Positions 19,031 through 28,467 of a DNA stretch of 56,301 nt are shown one piece after another. The DNA lies in assembly GCA_012520945.1 (NCBI GenBank), contig JAAYNH010000070.1, positions 1-56,301 of the forward strand. The letters run 5' to 3'. Source of the stretch: Treponema sp. Lineage in GTDB: Bacteria; Spirochaetota; Spirochaetia; Treponematales; Treponemataceae. A model generated the notes under the pieces. It made no database searches and had not been told where the DNA came from. It worked only from the letters and a program-made list of their open reading frames with translations. The position numbers and the translations under genes were made by a program. Every line of letters starts with the position of its first letter. Positions within the stretch are counted from its first letter, which is position 1.

Positions 19031-21001
19031 TTACAAACTTTTATTTATTTTACGTTTTGATGAAGTATTTTCTTTCGTATGAATGCTCATAAAAAGTGTT
19101 TTTTCAACTTCAAAACCAGGTCCAATATCCACATACCAAAAAAATGAAAATGTGGTAGCTTCATATTGTTTTTCATTTATATTTTGTAGATTTCTAGATA
19201 AATTAAGCGGTTGAATACAAATTCCCGAGTTTTCGTTTGGTTGAAAATCAAATGTAACATCAGAAATTTTGTCGGAAAGACGTACATATGAAACATTTTT
19301 TTGGCGAATAAATATTTGATTAGGACATGCTTGTTCTTTTGCTTCCGAAGCGATTACTTCAATTAATTGTTCTTCAGTCGAATTTCCGGTAAATGAAATA
19401 TTTGATTCAACAGCAAAATAACCTTGCAAAGGTAAAGGAGAGGCATTTTTTAAAATATATTGTACTTGAACACCATTATCTGAAAAAATAAATTTTTTAC
19501 GTAAAAAAATAGGTTGTTCAAGTGAGCCGAAAGTAGCATTTGCAATAAGTTGTAATTCTTTACGAGTTCTATCAAATGAATGAACATTATAAACAAGATT
19601 TGCAAAAACAACATTTACATTTACTGTATCTTTTTTAAATAAATCAAACTGTTCAGCTTCAATTAAATGGTCAATGAACATTTTTTTTGGATAAAGGTCC
19701 TCTACTCCATCTAAATGAGTGATTCTATTCATAACATTTGTATAATTTCGTTGATTATGAAATATATCAAATTCTAAAAGCATACCGCCAACAGTTGTAA
19801 CAAATGCATTATATTGTAAAAATTTAAATATATATTCAGGAATACCATCTAAGTCTAAGTCTAAACTATGACAAGTTTCAGGTGATTTTAATACTTCGCG
19901 AGTGATTTTTTCAGCATTAATTAAAGCCTTATATGCTTTATCGCGAGCAGATTTTGTTGAAACGCCACCTTTACCATCAAAAATATATGGATAATTTTGT
20001 TGTGCTTCCCAAATCATTTCACGAGCAAACTTTTTTCTTGGTTTATCACCGCGACATTGATCATTTAACATACATGTGTACATCATGCGAGAATATAATA
20101 AATAACTTTCCGGATATGTATAAAAAAAGCTACGAATATTTTCAGTTTTTGCACTTTTAGGATTTGCAACATATGCATTTCCTGCCCACTGCATAATTTC
20201 TGAAGATGCATTTGGTGTAATATTTGCTTTAATACGTAAATTCATATTTTTTAAATATGTTTGTGGTGTTGAAAATTCCAACCAATCAATTGTCTGACAA
20301 AAATCAAATAATTCTTCAAACCATTTATTTTCAATTAATTGTGCGATATTTTCAGGCGTAAATGAAATACATAAAACAGAATTATTTGACTTTTTAGATA
20401 AGGGTTGTATTTTTTTCACAAATTCACTTGGTGTCATTTTAGATTCTGTTATTTTGTCTTTATATTCACTAAAAATTGTCATTGTTTTTCCCAAATCTTC
20501 AACAATGAACGGAATATATGCATTATGTATATTATTAATATTTACACTTTGAGCAATCAAACTATTATCTATTAATACATATTCAATTCCACAAGTTTTT
20601 AAGCTAGAAATAATGGTAGAGTCCCAAACGCTGTGGATTAATTTAAGCCCGCGTGTTTTTTTTCCGGTGGCTTTACGGATTTCTGTTGTAAGTTTTTCAA
20701 TCTGTCCAATGCGATCAACAGGTTGAATTAAAGGAAAAAATGGTTCATAAAAACCGCCACCAAGTATTTCAATTTGTTTTCGTGTTGTTAATTCAGTAAG
20801 TAATGAAAAAAATTCGGCATGATTTTTATCAAGCCATTCAAAAAAAACACCGGAAAAATAAAAAGAAAATTGAAAATTCGGATGGGAATACAAAAAAGAT
20901 GCCATCTTTTTGAATGAGAACGAATATATATTTTCAAAATTATCCTGCACCTCAGGATTATAATGACAAGAAATGTCAAAACAGACGGAAACTTTTCCCA
21001 T
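19031..21001 (-). CDS. GH57-fold protein, probably catalytically inactive
   Basis: 656 residues that align along the family 57 glucanotransferase/amylase plan: an N-terminal (beta/alpha)7-type domain, a helical segment (~280-350) and C-terminal beta domains. Region 2 is kept (EILGGGFYEP, 78-87). The HQP of region 1 reads CHYN (~12-15). The nucleophile Glu of region 3 is His123 (IHSVWDS where active enzymes have TERVWEP). The region 4 Asp is not found around 212-220, and the NDAYWHG of region 5 reads NDQCRGD. It likely binds glucan or has another role. It sits between rnfB and metG. Confidence 0.7.
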   Translation of the reverse strand: MGKVSVCFDISCHYNPEVQDNFENIYSFSFKKMASFLYSHPNFQFSFYFSGVFFEWLDKNHAEFFSLLTELTTRKQIEILGGGFYEPFFPLIQPVDRIGQIEKLTTEIRKATGKKTRGLKLIHSVWDSTIISSLKTCGIEYVLIDNSLIAQSVNINNIHNAYIPFIVEDLGKTMTIFSEYKDKITESKMTPSEFVKKIQPLSKKSNNSVLCISFTPENIAQLIENKWFEELFDFCQTIDWLEFSTPQTYLKNMNLRIKANITPNASSEIMQWAGNAYVANPKSAKTENIRSFFYTYPESYLLYSRMMYTCMLNDQCRGDKPRKKFAREMIWEAQQNYPYIFDGKGGVSTKSARDKAYKALINAEKITREVLKSPETCHSLDLDLDGIPEYIFKFLQYNAFVTTVGGMLLEFDIFHNQRNYTNVMNRITHLDGVEDLYPKKMFIDHLIEAEQFDLFKKDTVNVNVVFANLVYNVHSFDRTRKELQLIANATFGSLEQPIFLRKKFIFSDNGVQVQYILKNASPLPLQGYFAVESNISFTGNSTEEQLIEVIASEAKEQACPNQIFIRQKNVSYVRLSDKISDVTFDFQPNENSGICIQPLNLSRNLQNINEKQYEATTFSFFWYVDIGPGFEVEKTLFMSIHTKENTSSKRKINKSL

Positions 21002-21018
21002 TATAATTAAACTCTAAT

Positions 21019-21552
21019 TTATCCTCTGCTAAACATATTAAAGCATAACTTCCAAAATTTAAAGTCTTTTTTTACAATATTTGATGTTTTTGATGAAAAA
21101 TCAACATTTGGTGTTAGTTTTATTAATCCATTAGGACAAATATCAACACATTTACCACAGCCATTGCATGAAGTTGTAATTACCGCTTTTTCGTCCTCTA
21201 TATAAATTGCTTCTTGTTCACAAACTTTAACACATGAACCGTATCCAATGCAATTACCTGGAATATTTGTTTCAGAGTCATAAATCATTTTAAATAATGC
21301 ACAATCTTTTTCGCCTGTAAATTTCATACGTTTTATTTCATTTTTATTTAAAGTTGAATTTTCAATATAAGCTTTATATTCAATAACATTTTTATTATTA
21401 TTTTTTAAAAATGCTTTTTCCATATTTGAATTTAATGTCATATTTGTTAAATTGTTTTTATTAAAAATAAAGAAAATCCATGAAAAACAAAAAGATGAAA
21501 ATATTGCTGAAATCAAAATAATGAAAAAGAATAATAAATATTTTAAAATCAT
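21019..21552 (-). CDS. rnfB: RnfB-like ferredoxin subunit, short form
   Basis: 177 residues from the ATG at 21552, which overlaps the rnfA stop (ATGA) and follows AGGAGA. One N-terminal membrane span (~3-30), a linker, then a ferredoxin domain with CIGYGSCVKVC (~105) and CNGCGKCVDICP (~136). The usual RnfB Fe-S domain with GANACGYPGC is absent, and the first ferredoxin set lacks the leading Cys of the CxxGCxGxGxC pattern, so one cluster may be incomplete. The role in the complex would be taking electrons from ferredoxin, but this copy is unusually reduced. Confidence 0.75.
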   Translation of the reverse strand: MILKYLLFFFIILISAIFSSFCFSWIFFIFNKNNLTNMTLNSNMEKAFLKNNNKNVIEYKAYIENSTLNKNEIKRMKFTGEKDCALFKMIYDSETNIPGNCIGYGSCVKVCEQEAIYIEDEKAVITTSCNGCGKCVDICPNGLIKLTPNVDFSSKTSNIVKKDFKFWKLCFNMFSRG

Positions 21553-22118
21553 AAATTTAAATCTCCTAAATTTAACCATGAAATATCGATTGCAAAAATG
21601 GCACATAAAACAACAACGATAGATATAAAAGTTAAACTATCATTATTAAAATCTGCTTTAACATTTGATTTATTAATTCTTTGACGAATTGAATAAATAA
21701 ATGGAATTAATAAATAGTATGATAAAATAAAACCTAAAACCGTAAAAATCATATTTAAATTTGAAAAAGATTCTGTTACAGATAAAATTACACATGGTAC
21801 AGTCAAATAAATACTACCATATTTAACAAAATTAAGTTTTTCAGTAATTAAATTTATTAGCACACTTATGGGCATAATAATTATAATAGCGACTAAAGGC
21901 ATTAAAATCTGTAAACGCAAAGGTAATAGAATTTTTAAAGATATTACGCGGACAATCAATGCAGAAATAATGCATACAATTGTTGTAAATATGCATTCAT
22001 AAACTATATTAATTTGTAGTTTAGTAGAATTTTGAATACTTTGAGAAATACCTACACCATAAATTAAAACAGCAGAAGAATAAAAACAAAAATAAAAAAG
22101 TGTATGCCAAATACTCAT
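21549..22118 (-). CDS. rnfA: RnfA-like membrane subunit
   Basis: 189 residues, six predicted membrane spans, and position and size of RnfA (electron transport complex, NqrE homologue). The sequence is diverged. The start overlaps the rnfE stop by one base (TAATG). In known complexes RnfA and RnfE face opposite ways and bind an Fe-S cluster within the membrane through conserved Cys; here a Cys in VYECIFTTIVCIIS could serve. The assignment leans on operon order C-D-G-E-A-B. Confidence 0.7.
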   Translation of the reverse strand: MSIWHTLFYFCFYSSAVLIYGVGISQSIQNSTKLQINIVYECIFTTIVCIISALIVRVISLKILLPLRLQILMPLVAIIIIMPISVLINLITEKLNFVKYGSIYLTVPCVILSVTESFSNLNMIFTVLGFILSYYLLIPFIYSIRQRINKSNVKADFNNDSLTFISIVVVLCAIFAIDISWLNLGDLNL

Positions 22119-22732
22119 TACATTGCTCTCCTGATAATTTCAAATTTTCTGTTAATTAAACTTACAAAAGCTAAAAATAAGGCAAGTAAAATCAAAGCAA
22201 ATAAAATTGAATTAAAGAAAAAAGAGTTAAAATTATAAAGAACAGGAATTAATTTAAATTCAATAATTCCAAAACGACCGGGAAATGTTAATGTTCCAAA
22301 TGCAAATAAATCTCTAATGACATAAAAAAATAATGCTAATATTGAAAATAAATAACAATGTTTAAAAGAATATTTAATTCGTCTTGATAAATTTTGAGAA
22401 AATATATAATCGGAAGTAAAAAAAACAGAAGGAATTGCAGCTAAGGCTGTTAAATAAATATTAAATCCTAAAGTAAAAGAAATTATCGGTGAATAAAGAT
22501 TTAATATTTGTTGATATAATAAAACAAATAAAAATAAAAATGCAAAATTTAATGGTTTTGAAAACTCATCGACTCTTAAATTTCTAATTAATGATTGAGA
22601 TAAAATACTAAAAAAAGTAATAAAATTTACTTCTAATATTAATATCAATCCGTATGCTAAACGTGCAGGAGCAGGAACTAACATTGAAAGGCATGATGCA
22701 ATATAAATATATATTGGTTTATTATTTTTCAT
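22118..22732 (-). CDS. rnfE: RnfE-like membrane subunit
   Basis: 204 residues with about six spans. SCLSMLVPAPARLAYGL near the N-terminus recalls the AVT..A.GLG stretch of RnfE/NqrD and holds a Cys. It overlaps rnfG by 11 bases and rnfA by one. As for its partner RnfA, identification is by topology, order and partial motif, and divergence is high. Confidence 0.68.
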   Translation of the reverse strand: MKNNKPIYIYIASCLSMLVPAPARLAYGLILILEVNFITFFSILSQSLIRNLRVDEFSKPLNFAFLFLFVLLYQQILNLYSPIISFTLGFNIYLTALAAIPSVFFTSDYIFSQNLSRRIKYSFKHCYLFSILALFFYVIRDLFAFGTLTFPGRFGIIEFKLIPVLYNFNSFFFNSILFALILLALFLAFVSLINRKFEIIRRAM

Positions 22733-23192
22733 TATTTATCCCCTTTTCTAATTTTGAAATTGTGTTTGACCACCGTTTTAATATAATAGGAGTAACACCA
22801 AGTTTTTCTAAACTAACATCTTTTTTTATGCCTATCACCCCTAAACATTTTGTTATAGTTGTTTTGTTATTATGTAAAAATGCTAATGTTAGCGGACCGC
22901 AAATTCCTGTAACTCTTATAATATAAATTTTATTGCCTTCATTTTTTGTATCTTTTATATTCCAAGCATAAATTTGATTTCCGTCACTAACTTGATTTAT
23001 AAAATATCTTTTTTCCAAAGAAAATCTTTGGGGAAAATTTATATTTAAAAAATTTAAAACATTTTTTTCAAATTTTTTTTCATAAAAAGATTTTGTCGGC
23101 AAAATTATACATATTGCAAAAATAAATATTAATAAAAGAATACTAAAAAAAACCAATGGATTTCGTATTTTTTCATAAAAAAAATCTGACAT
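22722..23192 (-). CDS. rnfG: RnfG-like subunit lacking the FMN-attachment motif
   Basis: 156 residues: one N-terminal span (~12-31) and a short extracytoplasmic domain. It occupies the RnfG slot, but usual RnfG proteins are near 200 residues and carry a C-terminal SGAT-type threonine that holds FMN. Here the C-terminus reads KKDVSLEKLGVTP and no such motif exists. It may be a structural remnant. The assignment is from synteny. Confidence 0.6.
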   Translation of the reverse strand: MSDFFYEKIRNPLVFFSILLLIFIFAICIILPTKSFYEKKFEKNVLNFLNINFPQRFSLEKRYFINQVSDGNQIYAWNIKDTKNEGNKIYIIRVTGICGPLTLAFLHNNKTTITKCLGVIGIKKDVSLEKLGVTPIILKRWSNTISKLEKGINNEK

Positions 23193-23195
23193 TAA

Positions 23196-24230
23196 TTACC
23201 TCGTAAAATGTTTTATTTTAATTGTATAAAAAAATGTTTCACACAATTGAATCATCGGTGAACAAATGTTACTACATAAAATTGTAAAAATTATTCCTAC
23301 CGGAGATGTACCAATACCGGAAATAAAAAAAGCAAATATACCGGATATGATTCCATAAATAATTTTTCCAAAAAGGGTTTGTGGTGTTGTGCCAAACCAA
23401 TCGATTAAGAAAAAAGCAGAAAAAAGAGTTCCACTTGTCATTAAAGCAAGTAAAATATCGCCTGAAGCAAAATTTCCTCCAAAAAAATTTATTCCAAACA
23501 AACGTACTAATAAACCATATACAAATAAAAATATACATGGAATTAATGCATTTATCATATTAAAAGAAATTAAAAATATTGATGATAAAAGAGTTAAACA
23601 ATTAAAACGAAAAGCAGGTATTATCGAATTAGTATCCCAAAATAAAGTAATATATCCTTCTGGAATTTCAATACCCATAAAACTAAAAATTCTGTTATTA
23701 AGCCAGTTTGTAATTTTTAAATCCACAGGTAAAATAGAAAAATTATCATTTTGAAATAAGCCTAAAGCAGGATTTCCACTTTCAATATCAGTTAATGAAA
23801 TTAAATATGTAGGAAAAGATGATGAATTTAAAAAATAAAGCATAATAATTGTAAAGACAACAGGATTTATCCATGAATAAAAAGCACCTCCAAAAATATA
23901 TTTTACAAAAATTAATGTTAAAAAAATTGTAAAAAATGCAATAAATACAGGATAATTTTTGGGGATAAACATACCAATAATTAAACCTTGAACAATAAAT
24001 ACGGGATTTTGCCACAAAGTTTTTTTTCTAAATGAATTATGTAAAAGTTCTGCAACTGTTGATGCTAATATGGAAATAAAAATTAAAATTAATGATTCAA
24101 AACTTTTTGTCATAAAAAGCATTAAAATTTGTGGAGATAAAATTGCGATAATAGAAATTGTTATCGTATTTAATGATGGAACTAAATATGTAAATGGTGC
24201 AAGTGTTGTATTAAAAAATCTATTTTTCAT
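23196..24230 (-). CDS. rnfD: RnfD-like membrane subunit
   Basis: 344 residues with about eight to ten spans. RKKTLWQNPVFIVQGLIIGMFIP and FGGAFYSWINPVVF match the RnfD/NqrB layout (the latter replaces the GG.G.N.FNPA segment). The conserved S/T-G-A-T flavinylation site normally in the large loop is not present (that loop reads FWDTNSIIPAFRF). It starts inside the end of rnfC (11-base overlap) and ends 3 bases before rnfG. Confidence 0.75.
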   Translation of the reverse strand: MKNRFFNTTLAPFTYLVPSLNTITISIIAILSPQILMLFMTKSFESLILIFISILASTVAELLHNSFRKKTLWQNPVFIVQGLIIGMFIPKNYPVFIAFFTIFLTLIFVKYIFGGAFYSWINPVVFTIIMLYFLNSSSFPTYLISLTDIESGNPALGLFQNDNFSILPVDLKITNWLNNRIFSFMGIEIPEGYITLFWDTNSIIPAFRFNCLTLLSSIFLISFNMINALIPCIFLFVYGLLVRLFGINFFGGNFASGDILLALMTSGTLFSAFFLIDWFGTTPQTLFGKIIYGIISGIFAFFISGIGTSPVGIIFTILCSNICSPMIQLCETFFYTIKIKHFTR

Positions 24231-25479
24231 TTTTTAGTTTTTCCTTAATTAATTTAATTTTTTGAAACAATGGAATTCTTGAAGGACAAACTGTATTGCA
24301 CAAAATGCATTCAGAGCATTGAAAAACAGTATTCAAAAAATTTCCTGATATAATATTTTGAGGTTGAAGTTTTTCAGGACAAATACTTTGACATCTTCCA
24401 CAACGAATGCAATCATTAACAGTTTGATTTGGAAAACCTCTTTTGCTCACTAATCTAATAGCTTTAACATATTTTGTTATTGGTGTTGAAAAATCTGTAA
24501 TGGAAATTCCTTTTAATAAACCGTTTATAATTACCTTTTCAGGTTCTTCAATTAAACCACCACATTCAACAATAATATTTTTTAATTGTGTTCCAATTTT
24601 TACACGAATACATTTGGGCTCACGAATTGCATCACCGGAAATATGAATAATGGATTCAATTGACGGAGTTCTAAATACTAAAGACTTATAAACATTATAT
24701 GCCGTTGTTGCATCAATAAAAAAATCTGAAAAATCAAGATTCGGTAATTTTTTTGAAAGTATTTTTAACAAATTTTTTTTTGTTCCACAAGGATAATATT
24801 CTGTGCGAATAGGAATAAATTCAACATTTATTGACTGATATAAATCAATGATGTTTTTATTAAATTGAGTAAGGGAATTTTTTTCAGGATAAAAGAAAAC
24901 AACGTTTTTTGCATTTATGCTAGATGCTATTATTCTTGTTCCTTCAAGAACTTCCGTATTATATCTTTTTGCAATAAAACCATCTGTTATATAACTTGGA
25001 TCATCATCAAACAAACGAATACCAAGTGTTGTAATGCCTGATTTACGAGCATTTATCATTTGGGAAGATAAAGATACAGGATTATCAAACGTATTAAGTA
25101 TTCCGTTTTCAGAAATTTTTTCAATTCGGCTTGTTGGAGAAAAAATAGTCCAATTTGTTTCTTCCGTTTTTTTTCCTGAATATGAAAACTCACCTGACAT
25201 TTCAATTACAATAGAATGTTCTTGTTTGCCATTTGGCATTGCAGAATATTCAAATCCTAAGACAGTACCTGGAACAGACGAATGAATTGTATCTTTTGTT
25301 AATTCATTAATTGCTAACAACTGCCCTTCTTCAATTTTTTGAAATTGACGTACAATAGGTTTTGCAATGTTTATTCCATCTTGACATAATGAAATTTTTG
25401 CAAGATTCGGTAAACTGGCACAATGTAAATCTGAAAATAATATTTCTTTTGTATTTATAAAATTATCGCTTCGAATCAT
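24220..25479 (-). CDS. rnfC: RnfC-like peripheral Fe-S subunit
   Basis: 419 residues. The N-terminal biotinyl/lipoyl-like hammerhead (KPIVRQFQKIEEGQLLA, SSVPGTVLGFE) and C-terminal tandem [4Fe-4S] sets (CIRCGRCQSICP ~365, CSECILCNTVCP ~397) mark RnfC. The GGAGFPT nucleotide loop and the NGAECEP segment of canonical RnfC are not recognisable: the equivalent region reads NARKSGITTLGIRLFDDDPS. NADH/FMN binding may therefore be altered. Ribosome site GGAGA. It is translated in overlap with the membrane protein gene upstream. Confidence 0.78.
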   Translation of the reverse strand: MIRSDNFINTKEILFSDLHCASLPNLAKISLCQDGINIAKPIVRQFQKIEEGQLLAINELTKDTIHSSVPGTVLGFEYSAMPNGKQEHSIVIEMSGEFSYSGKKTEETNWTIFSPTSRIEKISENGILNTFDNPVSLSSQMINARKSGITTLGIRLFDDDPSYITDGFIAKRYNTEVLEGTRIIASSINAKNVVFFYPEKNSLTQFNKNIIDLYQSINVEFIPIRTEYYPCGTKKNLLKILSKKLPNLDFSDFFIDATTAYNVYKSLVFRTPSIESIIHISGDAIREPKCIRVKIGTQLKNIIVECGGLIEEPEKVIINGLLKGISITDFSTPITKYVKAIRLVSKRGFPNQTVNDCIRCGRCQSICPEKLQPQNIISGNFLNTVFQCSECILCNTVCPSRIPLFQKIKLIKEKLKNEK

Positions 25480-26881
25480 TTTTTCTCCATAAAATCATAA
25501 TATTAATCAAAAAAATCAATGAAATACAAAGCATGAAAATTAATTTAGCATTTGTAAAATTTGAATTGATTCCTTTAGCTTTGTTAGCATACTCAATTAA
25601 ACAAAAATTATTTTGACTAATTAATAAACTTTCAATTGAAAAAGAATTATCAACTTTTTTAAAAGTTTCATTAATAAAATTATCATCAAAAACATATAAT
25701 TTTTTTATGCTTTTTTCAAAAGAGCCGGAGACGAATTTATACTCCGGAAAACAAATTATATCATTTTCTTTTGGAAAGTTCACTACATTTTGTATATTAT
25801 TTTTATCATTTAAATTTTGAAACATAAATGCATTTGAATTCCATGATGCATAAATAAAATCAAATAAATCCGGAAGAGGTTTAATATTTTTATCTTGTTG
25901 TTTTTTTACAGAAATTTTTTCAAAATTTTTTACATTGATTTTTTTTATTAAATAATTTTTTTTAGGTACAGGTATTGTAAAATTAATTTTTGAGGTACCT
26001 GAAAAATTAATTAAAATAAAAAAAATACAAAAATATATTATAAAAATAACAATTGTTTTTTTTTCAATTATTTTTATTTGATTTGCTCCAACAATCATAA
26101 CAGGTTCAAAAATATGTTTTTTTGCATTTTTAAAAATATGTATATTTTTTGAAAAATATGAAATTGAAAAAAAAGAAATTAATGTTAAAATCATTAAAAA
26201 GAAAATTTTAATTCCACTTAACAAATTTATTAAAATAAATGAAAAAGAAACTAAATAAAATAAAAAATGACTTTTAATAAATTTTTGTAAACCATATCTT
26301 CCCATCAATGGTTGAATTAAATAATAAGTAAATATAAAAAGACAACAACTGATATTTTGTAACCACAATGGACAAGCAAATGAGAAAAATAAAAATGGTA
26401 ACATTTTAAATGTAAAATCTGTTTTCTTTTTACTCATAAAAAACAGAATTATGAAAAATATTAGTGTTAATAAAGAAGGAAAATACGGTAATCTGTTTTT
26501 TGCATCAGTTGAAAATGGAATATTTAATTTGGTAAAAATTTTTGAAATGTTTTTTACGTCTTTTTCAGATGCATTTTTTAAATAAATAATTTGATGTGTT
26601 TTTTCTTTATTAAAAAAATAGTTTAATAAATTTTTTTTATATGTATTTGTTATTTTTGTATCATATGGAAAATTTAAAAATTGTGTTGAAGATGAAATGT
26701 ATTTTATTCCATTCTCACTTAAAAGATGTGAAATTTGTTCATTGTCATATTCTATTGGAATAATTAATAATCTTGAATTTTTCCATACTAAAATATTTTC
26801 ATTTATTCGAAAGATAGATAAAAGAAAAAAAGATAAAATGTAGAGAAGTAAACATATTATGCAAAGAACTTTTTTATTCAT
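25463..26881 (-). CDS. Polytopic membrane protein upstream of rnfC
   Basis: 472 residues, not recognised. It has a span at residues ~4-24, an extracytoplasmic stretch to ~130, about six closely spaced spans (130-285), a second extracytoplasmic domain (~290-440) and a final span (445-465). Its last 17 bases overlap rnfC, so the two are coupled and it may be an accessory Rnf subunit. Very rich in Phe, Ile and Lys, as are its neighbours. Confidence 0.6.
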   Translation of the reverse strand: MNKKVLCIICLLLYILSFFLLSIFRINENILVWKNSRLLIIPIEYDNEQISHLLSENGIKYISSSTQFLNFPYDTKITNTYKKNLLNYFFNKEKTHQIIYLKNASEKDVKNISKIFTKLNIPFSTDAKNRLPYFPSLLTLIFFIILFFMSKKKTDFTFKMLPFLFFSFACPLWLQNISCCLFIFTYYLIQPLMGRYGLQKFIKSHFLFYLVSFSFILINLLSGIKIFFLMILTLISFFSISYFSKNIHIFKNAKKHIFEPVMIVGANQIKIIEKKTIVIFIIYFCIFFILINFSGTSKINFTIPVPKKNYLIKKINVKNFEKISVKKQQDKNIKPLPDLFDFIYASWNSNAFMFQNLNDKNNIQNVVNFPKENDIICFPEYKFVSGSFEKSIKKLYVFDDNFINETFKKVDNSFSIESLLISQNNFCLIEYANKAKGINSNFTNAKLIFMLCISLIFLINIMILWRKNDSKR

Positions 26882-26884
26882 GAA

Positions 26885-27361
26885 TTAAAGTAGCGAGAAC
26901 GCCACTCCTATGGAAACTCCTAAAATTGCACCGACAACAACTTCCAAAGGGTTATGGCCGTGTATTTCTTTTATAGGATTAAATTTAGTTATTTCTTTTT
27001 TATGTAAAGCTCTTCCAATTTCATTAATTGATTTTGCTTGAACACCACTTGCTCTGCGAACACCTAATGCATCACGAACAACAACAAGCATGAAACAAAT
27101 GGATAAAACAAAAATATCGGAATCAACTCCAGAATGCCAGCCAATTGATGTGGAAATTGCACAAACTAATGCTGTATGACTTGAAGGCATTCCACCTGTT
27201 CGCCAAAATAAAAGCTCAAAAAGTTCTTTTATATTTTTTATGCGACGTGATAAAAGATTTATTATTGTTTTAATAAATTGTGCACAAAACCAACTCGTAA
27301 TTGCAGACATGAAGACCGGATTCATAAGTAAGCGTTTAAAATTTTCATAAAACGAATTCAT
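26885..27361 (-). CDS. Divergent PAP2 family (DUF212) membrane protein
   Basis: 158 residues. The family signature is clear: SWFCAQFIKTII, FWRTGGMPSSHTALV (~50-64), VRDALGVRRASGVQA (~95) and HGHNPLEVVVGAILG (~133). These keep the PSSH and His residues of acid-phosphatase-type active sites, in a four-span membrane protein. Substrate unknown; a lipid or isoprenoid phosphate is the usual guess. It lies four bases upstream of the next gene in the long Rnf operon, and a TTGACA box (minus strand, 27397-27392) lies about 35 bases before its ATG. Confidence 0.85.
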   Translation of the reverse strand: MNSFYENFKRLLMNPVFMSAITSWFCAQFIKTIINLLSRRIKNIKELFELLFWRTGGMPSSHTALVCAISTSIGWHSGVDSDIFVLSICFMLVVVRDALGVRRASGVQAKSINEIGRALHKKEITKFNPIKEIHGHNPLEVVVGAILGVSIGVAFSLL

Positions 27362-27427
27362 AACATCTTATTTTCACCATACCGTCTCATTTTGTCAAGT
27401 ATTGATGATACAATTATTTATTTATGA

Positions 27428-27433
27428 TATAAT
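27428..27433 (+). promoter_or_regulatory. -10 element of the rluA-family gene
   Basis: A consensus TATAAT ends 8 bases before the ATG at 27442, and there is no Shine-Dalgarno. Only a poor -35 is present (TTGATG 27402-27407, 20-base spacer). The message would begin at or next to the start codon. Confidence 0.5.
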
Positions 27434-27441
27434 GTTTACGT

Positions 27442-28467
27442 ATGGAATTTGTTGATTTATTTGCCGGACCAAACGATAATGATAGAACTCTTGAAAAAAT
27501 TATTAGAAAACTTTTAACAAATGTAAGTCTGTCACAAATATATAAAAGCTCACGAAACGGATTATTTAAAATTAATGATAAAATTGCGAAACTCAATAAT
27601 AAGGTTTATATAAATGATAAAATTTCACTTCCTTCGTTTCTAATGAATATTTCTGAGAATAATAATTTACAAAATAATAATAAACAATATAACAATAAAT
27701 TAATTGATATTTTTTGCAATGAAAATTTTCGTATTATTTCAAAACCATATGGAATTAATGTTCATTCAGCTTCAAAAAATGAAATAAGTTTAGATAAAAT
27801 AATAAAAAACGAATATAAAAGTATACATCATAATAACAATTCTATTAGCTTTGCACCCGGTCCACTTCATCGTTTAGATAAAAACACAACCGGTATTCTT
27901 GTTTTTTCACAAAGTCTTGATGGTGCTCGTTCTTTTTCAAATGCAATGAAACATAATGCTTTACAAAAACATTATTTAACAATTTTATGTGGAAAACTTG
28001 AAAAAAATCTTCATTTACGACATTATTTAAAAAAATCCGATAATAATCAAAAATTTCACACCGTAGATGTGTTTGAAACCAATATTTATAATTCAACTTT
28101 AGCAATTACAAATGTTTTTCCTATTGATTATGGAAAATTTAACAATAAATTTTATACATTTGCAAAGGTTCATATTGAAACAGGGAAAACTCATCAAATA
28201 AGAAGTCAATGCAGTTATGCAGGTTTTCCATTATTCGCTGACATAGCATATGGAGGTGAAAAAAATATTATCAGTAAAGACAATCGTAAATTATTTTTAC
28301 ATGCCTTTGAACTGGAAAATATTAATTGTAATGAATTATCAAATAATGGTTTTCCAAAAAAAATTATTTGTGGAATTGGCAAAGAATTTGAAAATATACT
28401 AAAAAACTTCTTGCCGAAAATGGATATAAAGACGTATAATATTAGTAGTTATGAAATTGTGGAATAA
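27442..28467 (+). CDS. RluA-family 23S/tRNA pseudouridine synthase
   Basis: 341 residues. An S4-like RNA-binding domain covers ~10-60. The catalytic motif HRLDKNTTGILVF (~142-154; Asp is the nucleophile), the KHYLTILCGKL segment and the late HIETGKTHQIRSQC motif are those of RluA/RluC/RluD enzymes. The modified uridine cannot be told. A family-atypical Lys/Asn-rich insert lies between the S4 domain and the catalytic domain (~65-90). Its end overlaps the next gene by 17 bases. Confidence 0.9.
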   Translation: MEFVDLFAGPNDNDRTLEKIIRKLLTNVSLSQIYKSSRNGLFKINDKIAKLNNKVYINDKISLPSFLMNISENNNLQNNNKQYNNKLIDIFCNENFRIISKPYGINVHSASKNEISLDKIIKNEYKSIHHNNNSISFAPGPLHRLDKNTTGILVFSQSLDGARSFSNAMKHNALQKHYLTILCGKLEKNLHLRHYLKKSDNNQKFHTVDVFETNIYNSTLAITNVFPIDYGKFNNKFYTFAKVHIETGKTHQIRSQCSYAGFPLFADIAYGGEKNIISKDNRKLFLHAFELENINCNELSNNGFPKKIICGIGKEFENILKNFLPKMDIKTYNISSYEIVE

